Shown here: piece after piece, positions 43,037-51,169 of the stretch
Layout of the letters: every line of letters starts with the position of its first letter
Position numbering within the stretch: the first letter of the stretch is position 1
Translations under genes and position numbers: made by a program
Assembly (NCBI RefSeq): GCF_002289565.1
Contig: NZ_NTFY01000045.1
Span: 1-53,053, forward strand
Source: Rhodopirellula sp. SM50
GTDB lineage: Bacteria; Planctomycetota; Planctomycetia; Pirellulales; Pirellulaceae
DNA length: 53,053 bases
Direction of reading: 5' to 3'
The notes under the pieces: generated by a model
Databases searched by the model: none
The model's input: only the letters and a program-made list of their open reading frames with translations
What the model was told of the DNA's origin: nothing

Positions 43037-44078
43037 ACAACGTGCACATTTCGACGTTGTCGAAGTTCCGTCCGTAGTACTGCATGTAGTGGACTTTTCG
43101 TTCGATCGCCTCGATCACGTGCGCCGAAAAGTTAACTTTTTCGAACTGTTGCGCGCTGCCCAGCCCGCCGGGGCTGAACACGTTGATTTCCATCAATTTG
43201 TCACCGACGATGTCCAAACCGACCAGGAACATGCCGTCTTGAACCAACTTGGGACGCACAATCTCCGCGATTCGAAGCGCGGTGTGGTCGATTTCGGCGG
43301 CGGCCTTCTGGCCCCCGGCGTGAATGTTACTTCGCATGTCGCCACCACTGCGGACGCGTCGAAACGCAGCGTACTTGCCTTTGACGCGGAGCGGTCGACC
43401 GTTCATCACGAACAATCGGGTATCCCCCTGTTCAGCCGCGGGAAGGAACTCCTGGGCAATCACAAAACCGTCTCGGCTGACCGCATCGATCATCTGGTTC
43501 AGGTTGGGGATGTCTTCGGGGCGCACCAAGAAAACACTCGCGCCGCCGGACCCCTGCAACGGTTTGATGACGATCTTTCCCTCTTCCTTGGCGAATTGTT
43601 TGATGTCGTCGCGGTCGCGGGTGATCAGCGTTTTCGGCCGCACCTCTTCGGGAAACAATTGAAAATACATCTTGCTCGATGCTTGCGACAAACCGGTCGG
43701 ATCGCTCAACACGATCACTCCGTGCCGCATCGCGGTCCGCGCAAATTCGCTGGCCGTGGTTGCCGCCCAAGGACGCGACAAATAGTCGTCCGAGGGAACG
43801 TTGCGTAGCATCAACACGTCCAGCTCGTCGACGGTGATGCGTCTGCGAACGGCCTTCTTGCCTTGCAGGTCCGCCGTGTAGCTGTCCGAATTGCTATAGC
43901 GTTGCTTGGGAACCGAGCTGGCCCGGGCGCGAATCATGCCGTCGGGGTCGTAGGCCAAATCGCCCACTCCCATCACCCAAACTTCATGTCCGAGATTGAC
44001 CGCCGACTGGCCCAACCGACTGGTCGTGAAATTGCCCGCTTCGGTTGCGACGTCGTTAACGAGGAAGCCGATTCGCAT
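43035..44078 (-). CDS. GshB-like ATP-grasp ligase 1
   Basis: A 347-aa protein matching prokaryotic glutathione synthetase (GshB) from end to end: LDVLMLRN (86-93), VRPKTLITR (147-155), ATP-binding K172 in IKPLQGSGGASVF, RLFVMNGRPL (221-230), the NIHAGG strand (251-256) and the metal site GLDIVGDKLMEINVFSPGG (287-305) with D289, E297 and N299. The GshB TSPTC segment reads FSPGG here. GshB-type enzymes join a peptide carboxylate to an amine using ATP. No gshA-type partner is seen. It is the last of six genes; its ATG overlaps the stop of the peptidase upstream (TAATG). It shares long identical blocks with ligase 2 and a C-terminal tail NFDNVEMCTL. True substrate unknown. Confidence 0.85.
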   Translation of the reverse strand: MRIGFLVNDVATEAGNFTTSRLGQSAVNLGHEVWVMGVGDLAYDPDGMIRARASSVPKQRYSNSDSYTADLQGKKAVRRRITVDELDVLMLRNVPSDDYLSRPWAATTASEFARTAMRHGVIVLSDPTGLSQASSKMYFQLFPEEVRPKTLITRDRDDIKQFAKEEGKIVIKPLQGSGGASVFLVRPEDIPNLNQMIDAVSRDGFVIAQEFLPAAEQGDTRLFVMNGRPLRVKGKYAAFRRVRSGGDMRSNIHAGGQKAAAEIDHTALRIAEIVRPKLVQDGMFLVGLDIVGDKLMEINVFSPGGLGSAQQFEKVNFSAHVIEAIERKVHYMQYYGRNFDNVEMCTL

Positions 44079-46030
44079 TATCTACCCTTTTCGTTGTCGA
44101 GGAGATCAAGGACTGTGGTCCGGGAATGGATGCCGCCGAGTCGCGTTTGCGCCTCCGGCGAATCAAGGTATTTGGGTCTCAACGCAGCCGGCCGCAGGAT
44201 GCCTCGAAACAGCAGCTCGCGGACGACCGGTACATGTTCGACCGCGATCTTGCCGATCAACAGCGGTTCGACTTCACCACCACCGCCCAAATAGTCCAAG
44301 ATTTCGACTAAGCCCTGCAGGTACAACGCGTCTTTGGTCAATCCGCCGCCACGAAACACTCGCATCGTGATCGTGTAGGCCGTCCGCGGTTCGAATCCGA
44401 ACCCGTCAACGAGTTGCTCAAAGACACTGACGAACGTCTCGCCCCGTATCATATCGTCGACGGCGATCACCCGTGCGGCCAGCGTTCGCAACCGCGCACC
44501 ACTCAACCCGCCGACCAGGTATTCCGACAGCACCGCCAGTCCCTCTTGCAACGCGTCGTAACCCGACAACCCGACTTGCAGCAACCGCAGGGGCTGAGTC
44601 GCGCCGTTGAAGTAGGTGACCAAATGCGTTCCGACCTCATGTTGCAGCAGCGCGTCGGCGCGTCGTTCCGCGATCCGAGTTTCGCGGCCGATCAACAGTT
44701 CCGCGCCGGCCACCATCAGCCCCGAAAACATGTCGTCGCGGACACTGGCCTGAGCGAGAAACGCGGGCGATTGAGACCGATAGTATTGGATTTCGGCATT
44801 CGCCAGTTGGGCAAATGCGGTTGCGTCGAGCATCGGCAACTCCTTGGACGCGGAGTCGCGATTGCACAACGTTTGCAGAATCCCGAGGGACAGGTCACGC
44901 AGTTTCGGTTTGACGCCCGAAAAGACTTGCAGACTGCCCGGCAAAAATCGATGGGTCCCGATATCGGCAAGCATCGAAATCTGCCGATCCAGTTCTGACT
45001 GGGCTTGCCTGAGCACATACGACAACGTCGGATCGGTCACCCGCTCGGTCGGAACCTTCATCAACCGCCGCTTCAGCAACAGCGGGTCAACATCCAACGG
45101 TCGGTACTGAAAGGCCGGAGCCTTGCGGAACCCTGACTCCGAAAACTTGTCCCAGGCCCGCTCGGCATTGATCGGCGTGACCAGCAACAGGAACTTGAAT
45201 TGCCTACTCAGGTCGGCCAACTGCCGATCGATCACCAGCACTTGCTTAGACAATCGGCTGACGCCGAGTGAAAAATAGTGCTCGGGGCGAACCTCCGTTC
45301 GATTGAGTGCGAAGGCGAAAAAGCCCTTTTTCAACGAATGAGACACATCGCGAACGAACGAGGTCGCCACACGGTCGTAGACTTCGCCGGATTCCGGGTC
45401 GCGATAGACCGGTCGGACCTCCAATCCCAACACGTGGCATCCGATCTTGGTTTCGATCGATTCGGGAATCAACGCCGTCATTCCGGGCGGATGATTCAAG
45501 GCGTGCATGTTGACTCGCACCGCGGCCTTCTTTCGATGAAGACTGATCTGCTGCAGCGCAAACTGCAACGTCGCCACCGTGCCTTCGGGTCGATGCGGAC
45601 GCCGCGTCAGCAATTGAAACTCGGGACGCGGCAACTCGATCTCGCCCGTCGACGGGTCGTACTCCGGGCGATCTTCGCCGGCCCAGACTTCGAGGATCAA
45701 AAAAGAACCGAGACGCTCGATCGCGGTTTCGGCAATCCGGCGGACCAGACGCTTCAACCCCGACCGCACGGGAGCCGTCCCGGGAGCGCACAGGAACGAC
45801 GCCTCGGACATCACCAGCCGCGCCGTCCCTTCGTCGCGTCGTCGAGGGTTGCGGCGATAAACACACAGAAACGGCAACAACCGGTCCATCTGCAGTATCC
45901 CGCCGCCGGGCAACCGCTGGCGAATCCGCTTGTCTTCGGCCAACCGCGCACAAATCCCATCGATGACGGAATCGGAGATCGCTTCGTGATCTTCGCTGAC
46001 GTCAGACTGCACTCTCTGTGTCTGCGACAT
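44078..46030 (-). CDS. QEGLA-motif (DUF1704/MATCAP-family) zinc peptidase 1
   Basis: A 650-aa protein from ATG 46030 (MSQTQRVQSD; ATG 46042 would add four residues). It carries the family zinc motif H464-E465-V-G-T-H469 (LLQHEVGTHLVTYFNG) and, 32 residues after the first His, the E496 of LQEGLAVLSEYLVGG that should be the third ligand. This is the DUF1704 family, annotated in bacteria as a 'flavohemoglobin expression-modulating QEGLA motif protein' and in animals represented by MATCAP, which removes the C-terminal tyrosine of alpha-tubulin. The N-terminal half is a large alpha/beta region with RPEFQLLTRRPHRPEG and ETKIGCHVLGLEVRPVY. The start overlaps the stop of ligase 2 (TGATG). Its bacterial substrate is unknown. 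Confidence 0.85.
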   Translation of the reverse strand: MSQTQRVQSDVSEDHEAISDSVIDGICARLAEDKRIRQRLPGGGILQMDRLLPFLCVYRRNPRRRDEGTARLVMSEASFLCAPGTAPVRSGLKRLVRRIAETAIERLGSFLILEVWAGEDRPEYDPSTGEIELPRPEFQLLTRRPHRPEGTVATLQFALQQISLHRKKAAVRVNMHALNHPPGMTALIPESIETKIGCHVLGLEVRPVYRDPESGEVYDRVATSFVRDVSHSLKKGFFAFALNRTEVRPEHYFSLGVSRLSKQVLVIDRQLADLSRQFKFLLLVTPINAERAWDKFSESGFRKAPAFQYRPLDVDPLLLKRRLMKVPTERVTDPTLSYVLRQAQSELDRQISMLADIGTHRFLPGSLQVFSGVKPKLRDLSLGILQTLCNRDSASKELPMLDATAFAQLANAEIQYYRSQSPAFLAQASVRDDMFSGLMVAGAELLIGRETRIAERRADALLQHEVGTHLVTYFNGATQPLRLLQVGLSGYDALQEGLAVLSEYLVGGLSGARLRTLAARVIAVDDMIRGETFVSVFEQLVDGFGFEPRTAYTITMRVFRGGGLTKDALYLQGLVEILDYLGGGGEVEPLLIGKIAVEHVPVVRELLFRGILRPAALRPKYLDSPEAQTRLGGIHSRTTVLDLLDNEKGR

Positions 46031-47073
46031 CACAGCGTGCACATGTCGACGTTATCAAAGTTCCGTCCGTAGTACTGCATGTAGTTCACTTTGCGTTCCA
46101 GCGCCGCGATCACGTATTTGTTGAAATTGATTTTCGTGAACTTCTGGGCGCTGCCCAACCCACCGGGGCTGAACACGTTGATCTCCATCAGCTTGTCGCC
46201 GACGATGTCCAAGCCAACCAAGAACATCCCGTCTTGGACCAGTTTGGGACGCACGATCTCGGCGATCTTCAATTCCAATTCACCGATCTCAGCCGCCGCA
46301 AGCTTGCCGCCCGCGTGGATATTGCTGCGCATGTCCCCGCCGCTGCGGACACGTCGAAACGCGGCGTATTTTCCTTTCACTTGCAGCGGTCGGCCGTTCA
46401 TGATGAACAACCGCATGTCACCATCAGCTGCCGCCGGCAAATATTCTTGGGCGATCACGAATCCGTCTCGGCTGACCGCGTCGATCATCTGGTTCAAGTT
46501 CGGGATGTCGCTCTCGGTCACCAGAAACACACTGGCACCGCCCGAACCCTGCAACGGCTTGAGCACGCAGCGGCCTTCGGACTTGGCGAACTCCTTGATC
46601 TCGTCGCGGTCACGGGTGATCAATGTTCGCGGACGCACTTCCTCGGGGAACAATTGGAAGTACATCTTGGTCGACGCTTTGGACAGACCATTCGGATCGT
46701 TCACCACGATCACACCGTGCCGCATCGCCACGCGACCGAATTCCGCCGCCGACGAGGATGCCCAGGGGCGCTTGAGATAGTCATCCGAAGGCACGTTGCG
46801 GAGCATCAACACATCCAGATCATCCACCGTGATACGCGTCTTGACGGACTTTTGCCCTTGTAAATCTTTTAAATACGCTTCGTGGTTGCCGTACTTCTTT
46901 TGCGGCACGCTGCGGGCCCGGGCGCGGATCGATTCGTCCGGGTCATAGGCGAAATCCCCGACACCGATGACAAACACCTCGTGGCCTTGATTGACGGCTT
47001 CACAGCCCAGACGCGTGGTCGAATAGCCCGCCTCTTCGGTCAAAACATCGTTGACTACAAATCCAATTTTCAT
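46030..47073 (-). CDS. GshB-like ATP-grasp ligase 2
   Basis: A 347-aa GshB-type ligase and the closest relative of ligase 1: the blocks LMLRNVPSDDYL, SRDGFVIAQE and AFRRVRSGGDMRS are shared unchanged. ATP and metal sites are intact (LKPLQGSGGASVF; GLDIVGDKLMEINVFSPGG). The chosen start is ATG 47073 (MKIGFVVNDVL), preceded on the minus strand by AAGGCGG about 5 bases away; a longer frame to 47232 lies over the next ligase gene and is rejected. It starts 37 bases after the ligase 3 stop and its own stop overlaps the peptidase 1 start. The C-terminal tail NFDNVDMCTL matches ligase 1. Tandem duplication followed by modest divergence is likely. Confidence 0.85.
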   Translation of the reverse strand: MKIGFVVNDVLTEEAGYSTTRLGCEAVNQGHEVFVIGVGDFAYDPDESIRARARSVPQKKYGNHEAYLKDLQGQKSVKTRITVDDLDVLMLRNVPSDDYLKRPWASSSAAEFGRVAMRHGVIVVNDPNGLSKASTKMYFQLFPEEVRPRTLITRDRDEIKEFAKSEGRCVLKPLQGSGGASVFLVTESDIPNLNQMIDAVSRDGFVIAQEYLPAAADGDMRLFIMNGRPLQVKGKYAAFRRVRSGGDMRSNIHAGGKLAAAEIGELELKIAEIVRPKLVQDGMFLVGLDIVGDKLMEINVFSPGGLGSAQKFTKINFNKYVIAALERKVNYMQYYGRNFDNVDMCTL

Positions 47074-47110
47074 CGATCCGCCTTTGTGGCACGAGAGTAG
47101 TAAAACAGCA

Positions 47111-48142
47111 TCAAAGAGTAGCCAGCTCAACGTTGCTAAAGTTGCGCCGGTAGTACCGCATGTAGTCGACCTTTCTTTCCAAAGCATCGAGCACCGCGTG
47201 GGTGAAGTTGACCTTTTCGAATTTTTGGGCACTGCCCAATCCGCCCGGGGAGAACACGTTGATCTCCATCAGCTTGTCGCCGACGATGTCCAGCCCGACC
47301 AAGAACATGCCGTCCTCGACCAGTCGCGGACGGACCATTTCGGCCAGCTCGAACATCGTGTCATTGACGACGGCCTTGCGGAGCCGACCGCCGGCGTGAA
47401 TGTTGCTGCGAATGTCATCGCCGGTGCGAACGCGGCGGAACGCGGCGTATTTTCCCTTGTGACGCATCGGCAGCCCGTTCATCAAAAACAACCGTGTGTC
47501 ACCTTCCGCCGCGGCCGGCAAGTACTGCTGGGCGATCACGTAACCGTCACGGCTGACCGATTCGAAGATATCTTCCATATTGTGGTTTTCATCGCTCCGA
47601 GCAATGAAAACGCCCGTCCCACCGGACCCCTGCAACGGTTTCAGAATGATCGTTTTCTCGGCGTCCAGAAACTTCGTCACACGACTCAGACTGCGGGTGA
47701 CCAACGTTCTTGGACGAACCGGTTCGGGGAACGTTTGCAAATACAACTTGTTCATCGCCTTGGACAATCCGTTGGGATCGTTCAATACGATCACGCCGCG
47801 TCGCATCGCGAGTCGACCGAAGTGAATTCCGGCGGATTGAGCCCAAGCACGCTGAACCGACGGATTGCTGCGCAACAGCAGCACGTCCAGATCGTCGACC
47901 GTGATCCACTCGTTGATCGCCTTGGGTCCCTTGAGCACCGTCAGGTATTTTTCCGAACTGTATTTTCCCGGCGGCACCATGCGGGCAAACGCGCCGATCG
48001 TGTCATCGGCGTCGTACGACAGGTTTCCCGTGCTGACGATCCAGACCTCATGCCCCAGACTGGTCGCCTCGGCGGCCAACCGATACGTGGTCGCCCCGGC
48101 CTCTTCGCTTCCCATCACGTTCACAACGATTCCCAATCTCAT
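47111..48142 (-). CDS. GshB-like ATP-grasp ligase 3 (divergent)
   Basis: A 343-aa GshB-type ligase. ATP-binding K168 (ILKPLQGSGGTGVF) and the metal site GLDIVGDKLMEINVFSPGG with D285, E293 and N295 are intact. It is the most divergent of the three: LMLRN-VPSDDYL becomes LLLRSNPSVQRAW, and the tail is NFSNVELATL. The C-terminal third is the most conserved part across all three. The start ATG 48142 overlaps the stop of peptidase 2 (ATGA). Differences concentrate at about 60-110 and 150-160, regions that in GshB help shape the acceptor site, so a different acceptor substrate is possible. Confidence 0.85.
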   Translation of the reverse strand: MRLGIVVNVMGSEEAGATTYRLAAEATSLGHEVWIVSTGNLSYDADDTIGAFARMVPPGKYSSEKYLTVLKGPKAINEWITVDDLDVLLLRSNPSVQRAWAQSAGIHFGRLAMRRGVIVLNDPNGLSKAMNKLYLQTFPEPVRPRTLVTRSLSRVTKFLDAEKTIILKPLQGSGGTGVFIARSDENHNMEDIFESVSRDGYVIAQQYLPAAAEGDTRLFLMNGLPMRHKGKYAAFRRVRTGDDIRSNIHAGGRLRKAVVNDTMFELAEMVRPRLVEDGMFLVGLDIVGDKLMEINVFSPGGLGSAQKFEKVNFTHAVLDALERKVDYMRYYRRNFSNVELATL

Positions 48143-50097
48143 CCGACACGTCCATTTGTCTTGAGGTCCGTCACCAAATCAACGACGGATCCTGTGCCGC
48201 CGCGTAGCTTTGCCAGCCGCCCGATCGCTACCGGGTCTTGCATGAACCGGGGCGTGATCGGTGCCTTGCCGAGCACACCGCGATACTGCAACTCTTTGAT
48301 GATCGGAATGTGCTTGACCGCCATTTTCCCGACCAACAGCGGATTCAGGTCGCCGCCCTTTTGCACGTATCTCAGAATCGCGACCAGCCCACGCAGGTAC
48401 ACGCAATCTTTCGTCAATCCGCCGCCACGGTAGACCCGCATCACAACGTTGTACGCCGCTCGTTTGCTCAAACCGTAATCATCATGGATCGAATGGAAAT
48501 TCTCGACGAAGGACGCACCGTCGGCCATTTGACGAACCGCGACGACGCGGGCGCCCAATTGCCGCATCCGCGAATTCGTCAATCCGCCGACCAAATACTC
48601 CGACAACACCGCCAGACCTTCCTGTAACTCTTCATACCCGGCCAGCCCGGAGTAGAGTTGCTGAAACGGTTGCAATCGGCCGTTGTAATAGGTCACCAGG
48701 TGTGTTCCGACTTCGTGTGCCAGCAAGGCCGCCACCCGATCCTCTGCGAGCATCAAATCGGAGTTCACCATCAGCTTGCCGCGAGAGACGATCAACCCGC
48801 TGGCGTCGTCCGAAATGACGACTTTGGCTTTGAAATCCGGACAAACGCCACGGTAGTGGTCAATCTCCTTCTGGACACACGCGGCAAACTGCTTCGCCGA
48901 ATACAGGTTCGCCTTGCTCGGGGAAGACTTCGCCGGCAGTGTCGTCAACAACTCCTTGGCGATGCGGAGCACGGCATCGTTGACTCCCCCAAACAGCGCC
49001 ATACTGAGGTGCTTGAATCGCGACGTGTCTCGGTCCCTGAGCATGGTGAGCTTCAGTTCCAGCTCCTCCTGCTTCTCTTCAAAAAGTCGCTGCAACGAGG
49101 GATCTTCGACGCGTTCGATCGGGATTTTATAGAGTTGTCGTTTCAGCAGCGCCGGATCGACCGGCAGCGGACGATAATGAAACTCGGGCGGATGCTTGCA
49201 CTGACCGGCTTCGAACTCCTTCCACGCACTGGTCGGATTGACCGGTGTTAATTGAAGCAAATAATCGAATTGGTTGCTGACTTCGGCAAGTTGCCGGTCG
49301 ATGTCCCAAACCGCTTTGACCACCGCTTTTCGACCCAGCGTATGAAAGTGATCGGGGCTGTGTGTCGTCCGGTCACAAGCAAACTGAAAATAAGCGTGTC
49401 GAAGCGCATGGCTGAGACTCCTGCGCAACTGGCCCATCAGGAGCGGAAACTCGACGGAGGTGTTCGCTTTGCGGAACACGGGCGGAACCATCAAACCGAT
49501 CTTCCAACAATTCATTTCACGCGCACGCGGCGGATCGATCAGCGGCTTCATTCCCGGCGGACAGATCGTGCCGCCGCGAACCACTTGGACCTCCACTCCG
49601 TGTTTCAGAATCTTCATTTTCTGAAGACGTTTGCGGAGTGACTCGACGGCGTTGTCCAGTTTGGCGGTGCCGGGTGCTTGAATCGTAAACGTCGGCAACA
49701 CCGATGGCACAGCGGGATCGTTGGCCTTGCCACCGTCGGGCGACGACCAGATTTCGACGATCAAAAACGCGCCAAACTCGGCCGACAGAGTGTTGACGAC
49801 CGTCCCGACCAGCTTCGACAGACTGTCATGAAACGCTGACGCTCCCGACCCGATCAGATACGAGGCCTCACCTCGCACCAACTGCTCGGTCCCGGCATCA
49901 TCGTATTCCGGCGGCTGGCGATAGACACACAGGAACGGAACTTGTCGGTCGATGTGCAGACGCCCCTTGTGCGGCAACGTTCGACGCACGCGTTCGTTCC
50001 GCGACAATCGATCACGAACCGCCGCGATCAACGATTCCGGTACGCGGTTCTTTTCGGCCTTGGCAATCGTTCGTTTTCCGTGCGTGGTGGTGGTCAT
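48139..50097 (-). CDS. QEGLA-motif (DUF1704/MATCAP-family) zinc peptidase 2
   Basis: A 652-aa protein from ATG 50097 (MTTTTHGKRTI); the 76-residue extension to 50325 lies over the preceding gene and is rejected. The zinc motif is H461-E462-V-G-T-H466 (LLAHEVGTHLVTYYNG) and the EGLA glutamate is E493, the same 32-residue spacing as in peptidase 1. The C-terminal block YRGGGLTKDCVYLRGLVAIL also matches peptidase 1. The N-terminus is more divergent (GRLHIDRQVPFLCVYRQPP). It begins 4 bases after the amidohydrolase stop and ends overlapping ligase 3. Predicted to be a cytoplasmic metallopeptidase acting on the ligase products or a shared target; substrate unknown. Confidence 0.85.
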   Translation of the reverse strand: MTTTTHGKRTIAKAEKNRVPESLIAAVRDRLSRNERVRRTLPHKGRLHIDRQVPFLCVYRQPPEYDDAGTEQLVRGEASYLIGSGASAFHDSLSKLVGTVVNTLSAEFGAFLIVEIWSSPDGGKANDPAVPSVLPTFTIQAPGTAKLDNAVESLRKRLQKMKILKHGVEVQVVRGGTICPPGMKPLIDPPRAREMNCWKIGLMVPPVFRKANTSVEFPLLMGQLRRSLSHALRHAYFQFACDRTTHSPDHFHTLGRKAVVKAVWDIDRQLAEVSNQFDYLLQLTPVNPTSAWKEFEAGQCKHPPEFHYRPLPVDPALLKRQLYKIPIERVEDPSLQRLFEEKQEELELKLTMLRDRDTSRFKHLSMALFGGVNDAVLRIAKELLTTLPAKSSPSKANLYSAKQFAACVQKEIDHYRGVCPDFKAKVVISDDASGLIVSRGKLMVNSDLMLAEDRVAALLAHEVGTHLVTYYNGRLQPFQQLYSGLAGYEELQEGLAVLSEYLVGGLTNSRMRQLGARVVAVRQMADGASFVENFHSIHDDYGLSKRAAYNVVMRVYRGGGLTKDCVYLRGLVAILRYVQKGGDLNPLLVGKMAVKHIPIIKELQYRGVLGKAPITPRFMQDPVAIGRLAKLRGGTGSVVDLVTDLKTNGRVG

Positions 50098-50101
50098 CGC
50101 T

Positions 50102-50893
50102 TTAAACAAGCCGCGGGTGGTTGAAGGCGTCCATGACAAAGGGCACCGAGTATTGGAGGGCATCGGAGATCGCATCGACGGCGGCGGGATCCGGCTGGCC
50201 GGTCCACTCGTCCATGAAAAACTTTTTGAATTCGATCGCGATCGCGACGCCGGTTGTCGGAAAGGTCTCGTGAATCCAGCGCGGCCAATTGCCGCCCCGA
50301 AACTTGACATTCTCTCGGACATCAAGCTTGCCGCCGGGAAAATCGAACTCCCGCAACCCTTCGATCAACGCGTCCACCACATGTCCCCACCGTCGGCGGT
50401 CCATGGTTCCCGTGCCGATGTTGACCTGGGGGTTTTCCAGCGGATCGGCGACCGCCCCGGCCGGCCCGGCACGTCGGTGGTTGTAGGTGTGCAGATCGTA
50501 AAGGATGAAGTGCCCCTGCTCCGCCACGATTCCGCTCAGCATTTCTTGCATCGCGGCATAAAACGCGTCGTATTGGTCTAATGATTTGGCAAACATTTCA
50601 TCGGCCGGATTCTCCTTCCAAACCGTCAACCCCCACGCATCCTCCGGGGTCCGATAAACAGCTTTATCGCGAGGGCGGTTCAAATCGACTTCGAACCGTG
50701 ACCGCAAGCCAACGACCTGAGTGGGTGCACACTTCGTCCAATGTCCGGTGAAGGGGTCTTCTTCACGGAGCCGACCCAGATCATCGAGTTTGACGTGCGA
50801 TAAGACATCCTCGCGCATCGCGTGTCCGTCGTGGACTGCAGTGGCAACCAAGGGGCCTTCGCCTCGCTGAACTTGCCAAATCTGGTCGCTCAT
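50102..50893 (-). CDS. N-formylglutamate-amidohydrolase-like enzyme
   Basis: A 263-aa protein, first gene of the ligase/peptidase operon. The start ATG 50893 has an excellent Shine-Dalgarno (GGAGG, 50900-50904) 6 bases upstream, better than the frame extension to 50968. Family motifs include VATAVHDGHA (17-26, with H21, D22, H24), DPFTGHW (46-52), FEVDLNRPR (68-76) and LYDLHTYNHRR (about 130-140), plus AIEFKKFFMDEWTG near the C-terminus. N-formylglutamate amidohydrolases cleave formyl or other acyl groups from glutamate; no histidine-degradation genes are present here, so another acyl-amino-acid or amide substrate is likely. Its operon position suggests it prepares or recycles a substrate of the ligases. 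Confidence 0.8.
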   Translation of the reverse strand: MSDQIWQVQRGEGPLVATAVHDGHAMREDVLSHVKLDDLGRLREEDPFTGHWTKCAPTQVVGLRSRFEVDLNRPRDKAVYRTPEDAWGLTVWKENPADEMFAKSLDQYDAFYAAMQEMLSGIVAEQGHFILYDLHTYNHRRAGPAGAVADPLENPQVNIGTGTMDRRRWGHVVDALIEGLREFDFPGGKLDVRENVKFRGGNWPRWIHETFPTTGVAIAIEFKKFFMDEWTGQPDPAAVDAISDALQYSVPFVMDAFNHPRLV

Positions 50894-50899
50894 CCCACA

Positions 50900-50904
50900 C
50901 CTCC
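50900..50904 (-). promoter_or_regulatory. Strong Shine-Dalgarno of the ligase/peptidase operon
   Basis: GGAGG on the minus strand, within GGGGGAGGTGTGGG, 6 bases before ATG 50893. It decides the start of the amidohydrolase gene and marks the entry point for translation of the operon. No clear -10/-35 pair was found in 50905-51169. Confidence 0.8.
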
Positions 50905-51169
50905 CCCGGTCGGTTGCCGTCTTTGCGCTGACATCGTGCGGGATTCGACACGATCGATCGATCAACACCAGCGCGGATCAGATCGACGTGCGGAGACTGC
51001 ACCGTTAACATCCGACGGTGACACAGAGCACAGCGCATGCCATCGCGCTGCCAAACGGCTTTCAACCGGGAATTCGCCGGCCGAGGGACGACGGGAGGCA
51101 GACGACTGGGAAATTCCTTTCAACCAGCGGAAAAGTTTTTTCCACTTTCCCCCTCGGCCGCTGAATCGA

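Noticed and set aside
46043..46863. Plus-strand frame opposite ligase 2, starting near 46018
   Set aside because: It is the antisense of a conserved ATP-grasp gene; similar frames lie opposite ligases 1 and 3 at the same relative place.
47074..47232. N-terminal extension of ligase 2 to 47232
   Set aside because: It overlaps the end of ligase 3, breaks the GshB-like N-terminus and is preceded by a poor start; ATG 47073 has an AAGGCGG just upstream.
43035..50893. Classical glutathione biosynthesis operon
   Set aside because: There is no gshA-type ligase and three GshB-like copies with two peptidases; the usual gshA-gshB layout does not fit.
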